Part shown: piece after piece, positions 1 through 6,684 of the stretch
Numbering within the stretch: the first letter of the stretch is position 1
How the letters are laid out: each line of letters opens with the position of its first letter
DNA from: Chloroflexota bacterium
Lineage (GTDB): Bacteria > Chloroflexota > Dehalococcoidia > Lucifugimonadales > Lucifugimonadaceae
Assembly (NCBI GenBank): GCA_002708145.1
Contig: PAOV01000003.1
Coordinates: forward strand, 24,609 to 34,818
Direction of reading: 5' to 3'
DNA length: 10,210 nucleotides
Notes under the pieces: generated by a model
The model's input: only the letters and a program-made list of their open reading frames with translations
Told to the model about the DNA's origin: nothing
Database searches by the model: none
Translations under genes and position numbers: made by a program

Positions 1-921
1 ATACTGTTTTTAAATCGTAGAGGGTCTGCTTCTTACGTTCAATGTCTTAATTGTGGAGAGATCCAAAAGTGTGCTAGATGTGAAATACCAATGACTTATC
101 ATGAAAATTTATCGGGATATAAATCAAAGCTTATATGTCATTATTGTAATAATAAAAGACAACCTAATAGGCCATGTAAAAAATGTAGTTCTAAACAAGT
201 TAAGCGATCAAATCCCGGAACTGAAATTGTTGAGAAGAATATAAAAAATTTTTTTCCAACAATTGATGTTATTAGGTGGGATTCTGATACTGCAAAAAAT
301 AGAAAAAATCACGCTGAAATACTTAATAAATTTTCTGAATTTGGATCAAAAATATTAGTTGGTACTCAGATGATAGCAAAAGGTTTGGATATTTCTTCGG
401 TATCTTTCGTAGGAGTTATATCAGCTGATACTGGACTTTCATTACCAGATTTTAGAGCTAATGAGAGAGTTTTTCAAATTCTTACACAGGTTATAGGAAG
501 GTCAGGTAGAGGTAAAAAAAGAGGAAAAGCTATTGTTCAGACTTTTAATCCTGAAAATTTTGCAATTCAACAAGCCGCTAGTCAGGATTATCTTGAATTT
601 TATAGATCTGAGATAGAGTATCGATCTTTGTATGCTAATCCACCATTTACTAAAATTATAAAACTAGTTTACTCTGCTAGAGATGTACAAAAAGGATTAT
701 TAGAAGTTAAGAAAACAATGAAAATTATCAGAAATGCTATGGAATTATATGGAGAAACATCAAACATTGTTCTGGGACCTTCTCCTTCATATCCATTTAA
801 ATTGAGAAATTACTATAGATGGCAAATAATTATTAAAGGTAATTCTCCTCATAGAATAATTGATATAGTTAAACCAAAAAACGATTGGTATATAGATGTT
901 GACCCCTTGATGATATCTTAA
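1..921 (+). CDS. priA: Primosomal protein N' (PriA), C-terminal part, 5' end outside window
   Basis: PriA is the superfamily 2 DNA helicase that reloads the replication machinery at stalled forks. The reading frame is open from the first base, so the N-terminal DNA-binding part and helicase motifs I-III lie upstream. The visible 306 codons begin at the LFLNRRG motif. Eight cysteines follow, the paired zinc-binding sites typical of PriA: CxxC at visible residues 15/18, 24/27, 46/49 and 59/62. Next comes the helicase C-terminal lobe, with GTQMIAKGLD, ADTGLSLPDFRANER and the motif VI segment QVIGRSGRG. The tail (YANPPFTKI, GPSPSYPFKLRNYYRWQI) matches the PriA C-terminal domain. An internal ATG at 91 lies inside the zinc region and is not the true start. 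def follows after 19 bp, so the two are probably co-transcribed. Identification is firm. Confidence 0.96.
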   Translation: MLFLNRRGSASYVQCLNCGEIQKCARCEIPMTYHENLSGYKSKLICHYCNNKRQPNRPCKKCSSKQVKRSNPGTEIVEKNIKNFFPTIDVIRWDSDTAKNRKNHAEILNKFSEFGSKILVGTQMIAKGLDISSVSFVGVISADTGLSLPDFRANERVFQILTQVIGRSGRGKKRGKAIVQTFNPENFAIQQAASQDYLEFYRSEIEYRSLYANPPFTKIIKLVYSARDVQKGLLEVKKTMKIIRNAMELYGETSNIVLGPSPSYPFKLRNYYRWQIIIKGNSPHRIIDIVKPKNDWYIDVDPLMIS

Positions 922-927
922 ACTTTT

Positions 928-934
928 AGAGAGG
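928..934 (+). promoter_or_regulatory. Ribosome binding site of def
   Basis: AGAGAGG sits 6 bases before a GTG codon at 941. The site supports GTG as the def start, and the encoded protein begins as expected for a deformylase (IKRIRVYPDPMLR). Confidence 0.75.
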
Positions 935-940
935 AAAAAA

Positions 941-1585
941 GTGAGTATAAAAAGAATAAGAGTTTATCCGGATCCTATGCTAAGAAAGAAGTGTAGGGTA
1001 GTTAAAAGAATAGATAATAAAATTATCACTTTGTCAAAAGATCTTGTGGATACTTTAGTTGCAGCTGGTGGAGTAGGTTTAGCAGCTAATCAGATAGGAG
1101 AGTTATCAAGAATAATAACTTTACATATGCCCGAAGAAGTTAAGCCTATAATTTTGATAAATCCAGAAATAACTCGTAAGGAAGGTGAAAGAAACGTTGT
1201 TGAGGGATGTTTATCATTACCCGGTTATGAGGGTTTGGTAAAAAGGTCAGTAGTTGTTTCAGCCAGATGGATAGATCTTAACCGATCACGATACAAAGTT
1301 ACAAAAGAAGAATTATTTGCTCAAGCATTAGAACATGAAATTGATCACTTGAACGGAATACTTTATACAGATCACCTACTGGAGCATGAAAAATTAAAAC
1401 ATGCTGGTTTAGAGCAAGATCATCCACATTCACATGATGTAGATATGAAAATAACTGTTCAAAAAGATAATGATAAATCAAAAGAAATATTAGAATCTAG
1501 ATTAAATTTCTCAAAACTTTATTCTGACTCATCAATTTCTCAAATGCAATATGAACTTCATAATGAAGGTTATTTTGAGAAATAG
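941..1585 (+). CDS. def: Peptide deformylase
   Basis: Peptide deformylase removes the formyl group from the N-terminal methionine of new proteins in the cytoplasm. All three family motifs are present: GVGLAANQ (residues 44-51), EGCLS (88-92) and HEIDH (132-136). The metal ligands are Cys90, His132 and His136, with Glu133 as the catalytic acid. The start is GTG, supported by a good ribosome binding site. The protein has 214 residues, whereas many deformylases have about 150-190. The extra length is a C-terminal tail after about residue 150, with a histidine cluster (DHPHSHD, 160-166) followed by a charged, probably flexible stretch. The gene lies 19 bp behind priA. The formyltransferase gene fmt, often next to def, is absent here, and the next gene is secD. 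Function is certain; the role of the tail is unknown. Confidence 0.96.
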   Translation: MSIKRIRVYPDPMLRKKCRVVKRIDNKIITLSKDLVDTLVAAGGVGLAANQIGELSRIITLHMPEEVKPIILINPEITRKEGERNVVEGCLSLPGYEGLVKRSVVVSARWIDLNRSRYKVTKEELFAQALEHEIDHLNGILYTDHLLEHEKLKHAGLEQDHPHSHDVDMKITVQKDNDKSKEILESRLNFSKLYSDSSISQMQYELHNEGYFEK

Positions 1586-1648
1586 ATTTTTTTATTCTAA
1601 AAAATAATAATTATATGTTAATTTCAAGATGAATATTTTTATTTCGAA

Positions 1649-1657
1649 TGTTATACT
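1649..1657 (+). promoter_or_regulatory. Putative extended -10 promoter for secD-secF
   Basis: TGTTATACT fits the TGnTATAAT extended -10 pattern with one mismatch. It lies in the 94-bp gap between def and secD. No clear -35 box is seen, which extended -10 promoters do not require. A start near 1664 would leave a leader of about 16 bases before the secD ATG, with no Shine-Dalgarno sequence. This is inference from one short motif in AT-rich DNA. Confidence 0.45.
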
Positions 1658-1679
1658 CAATTGATGCTATTATTTACTA

Positions 1680-3662
1680 ATGCCGAAAGATATTTTATTG
1701 GTTAGATACAGATCCCTAATATTTATACTTACATTGGTTGTTTTTTCGATTGGAATTCTTTCAATTAAACAACTTAATGTATTTGGAATGCAAATTGGTT
1801 CTGATTCAAGATCATCTCTACTTGGACTCACACTAGGCTTGGATCTTGAAGGTGGAACTCATCTAGTATATGAAGTTATACCCGAAGATGGCAGAGAGCC
1901 TACTGAGGAAGATATGGAAGGTGTTAGGAGGATAATTAATCAACGTGTTAATGAATTTGGAGTTAGTGAAGCTAAAGTTCAGCTTTTAGGTGGAACTGAT
2001 GGAACAGTTTCAGATAGAGTGCTTGTTCAGATACCTGGTCAATCTGGCGCTAATATTACTTTGAAATTTAAATCTAATACACAGACTAAGTCTGATGTAG
2101 AATCTTTTTTTATAGATAACTTTGGACGAAATGATATTACAATATCTGAGAATGATGATGGATCTTTTAGATTAGGTTTTGATAGCATTAGTCCTGCAAC
2201 TTTTGATTCTGAAGGTAATATAGTGACAAAGTCCGAAGCTGATATTTGGAGTGACAAAATTATCGAAGTTTTCCCTGTAAATATACAAGTTGGCTTCAAG
2301 ATAGACACAGCAGAAAATTCCTCTGAATCCTCAATTCCTAAATTAAATGATGTAACAAAAGCCTTTGATGATTTAGGTAGAAATGATGTTATTATTAGCC
2401 AGCTAAATGAAAATGATCCTTATTTTAATATTGACTTCTCCGGATTAGACATAAAAACTACAGATTCCTCTGGCAAACCAATTCAAAATGAACCTCAAAT
2501 TATTTTTAGTAGCCTAAGTGAACTTGGTGAAATTGAATTTTTTGATATTCAAGGCTACCTTGAACAGTGGACTGTTGGAGGAGGGGTGCAGGAAGCCAAG
2601 AACTTAATTGGCAAAACTGCACAATTAGAATTTAGATATAGAGAGTGTGGAGATTTGACTGCTCCTGATAAAGAAGTCATATGGCCACCTGATGGACTAA
2701 GTGAAGAGCAATGGAATAACGAAAGATGTGTTAATCCAAAATATTTTATTGAATCAGATACCGAAATTATGGCTTCGGACTTGGAAAATGCTTTTCCTGA
2801 TGTTTCAACTCAAAGTGGAATAAGTAAACCAATAGTTTCTCTTGTGTTCAATGATGATGGGGCTGATGCTTTTTATGAAGCTACTGACCGTATTTCCCGA
2901 CATAATGATAGGCTCGCTATATATCTCGATGATGAAGAATTAGTTGCACCAAGTGCAACTACTGGTATTTCTGGCGGAAGGGCAATAATTGAAGGGGGGA
3001 GCTTTACGAATGAGAGAGTAAGAACTATAGCTATACAATTGAGGTCAGGTGCATTGCCAGTTGGTTTAGAGCTTATACAAGAAAGAAATGTTGACGCATC
3101 ATTAGGAAAAGATTCACTAGAAAAAAGTTTGTTAGCTGGAATAATTGGTCTTTTTCTTCTTATGCTTTTTCTAATTTTATATTTCAAAATACCAGGTATT
3201 GTGGCCTCCATAACTTTAATAATTTATACTATTTTACTTCTGGCAACTTTTAAGATTTTATCAGTTACTTTAACTTTGTCTGGTGCAGCGGCTATCATTC
3301 TGTCACTCGGATTTGCTGTTGATGCAAATGTCCTGATTGCTGAAAGAACTAAGGAAGAAATTAGATCAGGAAAAAGTATACTTTCTGCTATAACTTCTGG
3401 TTTTGACAGAGCATGGCCTTCTATTCGTGATGGAAACTTTTCCACAATTATTGTAGCTGTAGTATTATATTGGTTTGGGGATAGATTTAGCACGACAGTG
3501 ATGCAAGGTTTTGCACTAACATTAACAATTGGAGTGTTGTTAAGTATGTTTACTGCATTCTTTACTAGCAGAGTCATATTACGCTTACTCGCCAACAGAA
3601 ATTTTATATCAAAGAGTTCTCTTTTTACTCCAGTTGGAATCAAATCAGAGAAAGGTAATTAG
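1680..3662 (+). CDS. secD: Protein translocase subunit SecD with enlarged P1 domain
   Basis: SecD works with SecF in the cytoplasmic membrane and uses the proton gradient to pull preproteins out of the SecYEG channel. The order is: transmembrane helix at about 11-28; GLDLEGG (53-59); a P1 base domain whose beta strands include RVLVQIPG (113-120); a large insert (about 121-302); then the rest of the base domain (AKNLIGKTAQLEFR, 306-319). A head region with DDEELVAPSATTGISGG follows. Five further helices lie at about 483-501, 505-523, 528-550, 585-600 and 608-632. FAVDANVLIAERTKEE (545-560) holds the conserved membrane Asp548. At 660 residues it is longer than expected for a stand-alone SecD, and the insert accounts for this. 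ATG at 1680 is the only plausible start: an in-frame stop lies just upstream at 1662. No Shine-Dalgarno sequence precedes it. secF follows after 8 bp. Confidence 0.96.
   Translation: MPKDILLVRYRSLIFILTLVVFSIGILSIKQLNVFGMQIGSDSRSSLLGLTLGLDLEGGTHLVYEVIPEDGREPTEEDMEGVRRIINQRVNEFGVSEAKVQLLGGTDGTVSDRVLVQIPGQSGANITLKFKSNTQTKSDVESFFIDNFGRNDITISENDDGSFRLGFDSISPATFDSEGNIVTKSEADIWSDKIIEVFPVNIQVGFKIDTAENSSESSIPKLNDVTKAFDDLGRNDVIISQLNENDPYFNIDFSGLDIKTTDSSGKPIQNEPQIIFSSLSELGEIEFFDIQGYLEQWTVGGGVQEAKNLIGKTAQLEFRYRECGDLTAPDKEVIWPPDGLSEEQWNNERCVNPKYFIESDTEIMASDLENAFPDVSTQSGISKPIVSLVFNDDGADAFYEATDRISRHNDRLAIYLDDEELVAPSATTGISGGRAIIEGGSFTNERVRTIAIQLRSGALPVGLELIQERNVDASLGKDSLEKSLLAGIIGLFLLMLFLILYFKIPGIVASITLIIYTILLLATFKILSVTLTLSGAAAIILSLGFAVDANVLIAERTKEEIRSGKSILSAITSGFDRAWPSIRDGNFSTIIVAVVLYWFGDRFSTTVMQGFALTLTIGVLLSMFTAFFTSRVILRLLANRNFISKSSLFTPVGIKSEKGN
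2058..2549 (+). repeat. Two diverged protein repeats inside the SecD P1 domain
   Basis: Residues about 127-200 and 203-290 of SecD align with each other around DVESFFIDNFGRNDITIS (139-156) and DVTKAFDDLGRNDVIIS (224-240). Each unit can be read as strand-helix-strand-strand-helix-strand. The shared GRND codons start at 2124 and 2376. DNA around these positions is no longer closely similar, so the duplication is old. The insert sits between the third strand (VLVQIPG) and second helix (QEAKNLIG) of the normal base domain, where other SecD proteins have only a short turn. Confidence 0.7.
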
Positions 3663-3664
3663 GA
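3661..3664 (+). promoter_or_regulatory. Ribosome binding site of secF
   Basis: AGGA overlaps the secD stop codon (TAG, 3660-3662) and lies 6 bases before the secF ATG. This supports the start and suggests translation of the two subunits is coupled. Confidence 0.7.
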
Positions 3665-3670
3665 ATAAAT

Positions 3671-4567
3671 ATGGATTTTGTTTCAAAAAGAAAATATTTT
3701 CTTGGTTTCTCATTTGTTATAACAATTTTGTCAATAATTATGCTCGTATCTAATGGACTGAATTTAGGTATAGATTTCACGTCTGGTTCAACGGCAAGTT
3801 TGGAATTTAAGGAAGGTGATCCTGGTACAGGAAAAATTCTATCAACCTTAGAGGACTTAGGTTACTCTGAGTCTGTAGTCCAAAATATCGGTGCAAACCA
3901 ATACTTTATAAGGACTAGAGATTTAGGAGTCTCTGGGTTAAATGATATTAAAGAAAAATTAGATGAATTTGAAGAGTCACCAGTCATTATTCTTGACAAT
4001 ACAACTGTTGGTTCTTCTATTGCTGAAGATACTGTAAAGAATGCTTTTATAGCTGTCTTAGTGGCATCTTTGTTTGTCATGGCTTACATTATGTATGCTT
4101 TCCGTTCGATGACTAAATCTTACAAATATGCTTTTTCAGCAATTATAGCCCTTAGTCACGATGTGATAATTGTTTTAGGAATTTTTGTTGTTTTAGGTAT
4201 AATTATTAATGCACAAGTCAATGCAATATTTATAGTAGGCATATTAACTGTTATTGGATATTCAGTTAACGATACTATAGTGATTTTTGATAGGGTAAGA
4301 GAAAACGCTATATTAAATCCTAACAAAAACTTAAAGAATGTTATTAATCAATCAATAAATGAATCTATAACCAGATCTTTGGGTACTAGCATAACTACAG
4401 TTACAGTAATTATGGCTATGCTTTTATTTGGAGGCAGTACATTAAGAGATTTTCTAATTGTTCTTCTGTTAGGAGTACTTGTAGGTACATATAGTTCAGT
4501 ATTTGTTGCATCCCAAATTCTAGCTTATTGGGATTCTAAATCACTGTTTTTTAGAGAAGAATCTTAG
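3671..4567 (+). CDS. secF: Protein translocase subunit SecF
   Basis: SecF pairs with SecD in the membrane complex that drives late stages of protein export. It has 298 residues, a normal length. Visible parts are a first membrane helix (about 9-27), the LGIDFTSGS motif (32-40), a compact outer domain (about 41-120) and five more helices (about 124-144, 153-177, 184-203, 238-254, 261-284). Conserved membrane motifs are SHDVIIVLG (162-170) and GYSVNDTIVIFDRVREN (196-212). The start ATG has an AGGA site and lies 8 bp behind secD, so the two genes form a unit. SecD and SecF are encoded separately, not fused. The stop codon overlaps the end of the opposing hemW gene by 4 bp. No transcription terminator is visible at the junction. 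Identification is firm. Confidence 0.97.
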   Translation: MDFVSKRKYFLGFSFVITILSIIMLVSNGLNLGIDFTSGSTASLEFKEGDPGTGKILSTLEDLGYSESVVQNIGANQYFIRTRDLGVSGLNDIKEKLDEFEESPVIILDNTTVGSSIAEDTVKNAFIAVLVASLFVMAYIMYAFRSMTKSYKYAFSAIIALSHDVIIVLGIFVVLGIIINAQVNAIFIVGILTVIGYSVNDTIVIFDRVRENAILNPNKNLKNVINQSINESITRSLGTSITTVTVIMAMLLFGGSTLRDFLIVLLLGVLVGTYSSVFVASQILAYWDSKSLFFREES

Positions 4568-5769
4568 ATAATAAATTCCTTAAACACCTCATTTCCTAAC
4601 AATCTGCCCTTTTTGGATAATTTTATATGAGTTTCACTAACATTAATAAGGTTTAATTTTGATAATTTATTGATTTGATTTTTAAATAAATTTGTCATTG
4701 ATTTTCCAAATTTTTTTTCAAAAACAGTAAGATTTATACCTTCATTTAGCCTCATTCCCATCATCAATGTATCCGAAATTTGTTCAGAATAAGATAATTT
4801 CTCTAAATTTTCTATAAAGTCTAATTGATTGCTATTAGATTTTATAGATGTCTTTTTATTAAGATTGCTAGTATATAATTTTGGCGATCTAATGTTTGAA
4901 AATCTAATATTGTTTATATGAGAATGAGCTCCTGCACCAAGACCTAAATAGTAATTATTTTCCCAATAAATTTTATTATGTATGCATTCATATTTTTTTT
5001 TTGACCAATTTGAAATTTCGTATTGTGAAAATTTATTTTCAAAAAGAGTTTTCTCTGCTATTTCATACATGTCTGCAGCATTATCATCATTTGGTGCTTC
5101 ATATTCACCGGACATAATTTTATTTTTTAATGGCGTACCCTTTTCTACTTGTAGTGAATATAAAGAAATATGATTTGGATCTAAATGAGTAGATTTTTCT
5201 AATGTTTTTTCCCAACTTTTAATAGATTGATATGGTAAACCATACATTAAATCAATAGATAAATTATTATATCCAATTTCTTTTAATATATTGTAGGAAT
5301 TTTCAGCTTCCTTAGAATCATGTCTTCTACCTAACATTTTTAATTGATAATTATCGAAACTTTGTACACCCATAGATATTCTATTTATTCCAATTTTAAG
5401 TAAATCATTGAATTTTTGTTTCATCACATCATTTGGATTTGTCTCTAATGTAATTTCAATGTTTTTGTTAATTATGAAATGTTTACTTAAGGAGGTTAAG
5501 ATTTTTTCTATATATTTTGAATGTATATATGATGGAGTCCCTCCACCAAAAAAAATACTCTTAATTGATGAAGCTTTTAGAATATTTGACCATATATTGA
5601 TTTCTACAATTAATGAATTTATATAATCATCAATTTGATCATCTATGTTTGCATAGGTATTAAAATCACAGTAAAAGCATTTTGATTGACAAAAGGGAAT
5701 GTGTACATAAATTCCTAATGTCTTATTATTATAAAAAATTTTAGGGTCTATTTTTATCCCGGAGTCCAT
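4564..5769 (-). CDS. hemW: HemW-like radical SAM heme chaperone (formerly HemN-like coproporphyrinogen oxidase)
   Basis: HemW proteins bind heme and a 4Fe-4S cluster and are thought to pass heme to membrane respiratory enzymes; they lack the true HemN oxidase activity. The protein has 401 residues. It begins GIYVHIPF, then the radical SAM cluster motif with Cys27, Cys31 and Cys34 (CQSKCFYC). Residue 36 is Phe, where true HemN has a fourth cysteine; this favours HemW. Further motifs are FGGGTPS (74-80), ETNPND (109-114), GVQSF (134-138), DLMYGLP (173-179) and the HemW-typical block running from QYEISNW (249-255) to YLGLGAGAHS (274-283). A C-terminal winged-helix-like part follows. The ATG at 5769 has no strong ribosome binding site. 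It lies 16 bp inside the upstream gene, so translation is probably coupled. The rest of the heme pathway is not in the window. Confidence 0.93.
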   Translation of the reverse strand: MDSGIKIDPKIFYNNKTLGIYVHIPFCQSKCFYCDFNTYANIDDQIDDYINSLIVEINIWSNILKASSIKSIFFGGGTPSYIHSKYIEKILTSLSKHFIINKNIEITLETNPNDVMKQKFNDLLKIGINRISMGVQSFDNYQLKMLGRRHDSKEAENSYNILKEIGYNNLSIDLMYGLPYQSIKSWEKTLEKSTHLDPNHISLYSLQVEKGTPLKNKIMSGEYEAPNDDNAADMYEIAEKTLFENKFSQYEISNWSKKKYECIHNKIYWENNYYLGLGAGAHSHINNIRFSNIRSPKLYTSNLNKKTSIKSNSNQLDFIENLEKLSYSEQISDTLMMGMRLNEGINLTVFEKKFGKSMTNLFKNQINKLSKLNLINVSETHIKLSKKGRLLGNEVFKEFII

Positions 5770-6470
5770 AATTTTGAATTGCCACTTCCATCATCTTCGC
5801 TCTTATTATTTTGTGTGGATTCTGGCTGTTGTTGCTGTTGCTGTTGTTCCATTTGTTTTCTAATGGCCTCATTAGTTTCATTTACCCATCTTTCCAATTC
5901 ATCTAACTCTGGTGGAGAAATTATAAATTTTTCAACATTTTCAGGTATGTTTATAGCAGTGTTACCAACAATTAGAAGAATACTATCAGAATCAGTAATA
6001 TTTTTTTCTAATTGAGATTGAATAAAGTTATTTCTTTTTTCTGTAATACTAGTATAATTTTTATGAATTTCTTCAACTACTTTCTGATTTATAAGACCTA
6101 CTTGTAAACACCTGCTCCAGTCGATTAGCTGACCCAAAATTTCTTTATCTTCAAACTCTTCAAAAGTTGCACCTGAAGAGATTCTTCTTCTTGCTATATT
6201 ATGTGCTCCAGGGTTGCTTTGCTCTAACATTAATTTTGCATCATCACCTTTTCCAACTATACCTTCACAAAAAATTTTATTAACTACACCGGCTTTGGAT
6301 TCTATTTGAGATAAATGAACCTCAATAGCCTCCCAGTATTTATTATATTTTTCTTCAAAGCCTTCGGGTGCTCCCGGTTGTGCTTGTACCATAGTAACTA
6401 TATAAGCTTTTTTATTTTGCATTATATCTCCGGCTTCAGGTTTATTTATAGAACCAAGTTCTTCACTCAT
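5754..6470 (-). CDS. Uncharacterised 238-residue protein with poly-glutamine run, upstream of hemW
   Basis: I cannot assign a function. The protein is soluble-looking, with no signal peptide or membrane helix. The N-terminal two thirds (about 20-140) is probably helical with charged surfaces and contains FEEKYNKYWEAIEVHL, NPGAHNIARRR and IDWSRCLQVGL. Residues about 142-195 read as a separate small alpha/beta unit: a charged helix (EKRNNFIQSQLEK), a hydrophobic strand followed by glycine (ILLIVGN) and ISPPELDELERWV. The last 40 residues are low complexity: seven glutamines (209-215), then a polar, acidic tail ending LWTPG. The pattern looks like a real conserved protein, possibly a lineage-specific Chloroflexota family, but this is only an impression. 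The ATG at 6470 has a good AAAGGA site 6 bases upstream, so it is preferred over Met17. The 16-bp overlap places it in one operon with hemW. Confidence 0.85.
   Translation of the reverse strand: MSEELGSINKPEAGDIMQNKKAYIVTMVQAQPGAPEGFEEKYNKYWEAIEVHLSQIESKAGVVNKIFCEGIVGKGDDAKLMLEQSNPGAHNIARRRISSGATFEEFEDKEILGQLIDWSRCLQVGLINQKVVEEIHKNYTSITEKRNNFIQSQLEKNITDSDSILLIVGNTAINIPENVEKFIISPPELDELERWVNETNEAIRKQMEQQQQQQQPESTQNNKSEDDGSGNSKLWTPG
5826..5846 (-). repeat. CAA/CAG repeat encoding seven glutamines
   Basis: Seven consecutive glutamine codons, mixed CAA and CAG, encode residues 209-215 of the unknown protein. The mixed codons make slippage less likely than in a pure triplet repeat, but length variation among relatives is plausible. 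Confidence 0.9.
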
Positions 6471-6476
6471 TTATTA

Positions 6477-6482
6477 TCCTTT
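6477..6482 (-). promoter_or_regulatory. Ribosome binding site of the unknown gene before hemW
   Basis: Read on the minus strand, AAAGGA lies 6 bases before the ATG at 6470. It fixes the start of the 238-residue protein. Confidence 0.75.
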
Positions 6483-6507
6483 CATAAATTAAATTGAAAA
6501 CAAAAAA

Positions 6508-6513
6508 TTTATA
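6508..6513 (-). promoter_or_regulatory. Weak -10 candidate for the unknown gene-hemW unit
   Basis: On the minus strand, TATAAA lies in the spacer about 38 bases before the ATG at 6470. The -35 region at 6531-6536 (ATAAGA) matches the consensus poorly. A promoter is expected in this gap because the upstream ychF gene ends 214 bp away, but in such AT-rich DNA this particular site is a guess. Confidence 0.25.
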
Positions 6514-6573
6514 TCTTCATTTTTTTATCTTCTTATTTTTTTAATTTACTTGATTTTTTATTGACTCAAAGAC

Positions 6574-6684
6574 TTAAATTGGATAAATTCTATAGTTAGT
6601 TACTTCAGCCCTAATAAAGTCTTTTTTAGTATCTGTATGTATTTTATCAGTTAATACAAGAAAACGAGAAGAGAGGAATAAGAA
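6574..6684 (-). pseudogene. Relic of a YchF-like C-terminal (TGS) domain segment, in frame behind ychF
   Basis: Directly after the ychF stop codon (6687-6685), the same frame stays open for 36 codons to a TAA at 6576-6574. It has no start codon. Within it, KIHTDTKKDFIRAEVTNY matches YchF residues 307-324 (EIHTDFEKGFIRAEVVAY) at 12 of 18 positions. Several differences are silent (ACA/ACT, AGG/AGA, GCT/GCA, GAA/GAG), so the segment probably diverged while it was still coding. The intact ychF ends in the normal YFRFNV, so this is an extra piece, not a broken end. It is best read as the remnant of a duplicated or recombined ychF 3' end. The rest of the 214-bp spacer is AT-rich, with no clear terminator hairpin. 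Confidence 0.6.

Noticed and set aside
1586..1612. T-run followed by an A-run after def, as a possible terminator
   Set aside because: The only possible stem is all A-T pairs, too weak for a convincing intrinsic terminator in this AT-rich background.
3224..3643. Long antisense frames inside secD (also at 2039-2308 and 2873-3211)
   Set aside because: They are mirror frames of a strongly conserved gene, with no start signals or recognisable protein motifs.
5779..6015. Cysteine-rich plus-strand frame opposite the glutamine run
   Set aside because: The cysteine run is simply the reverse reading of CAA/CAG codons in the leftward gene.
6558..6582. Short repeats around TTGACTCAA and GACTT in the ychF-unknown gene spacer
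   Set aside because: The half-sites are 4-5 bases and do not form a stable hairpin or a recognisable operator.
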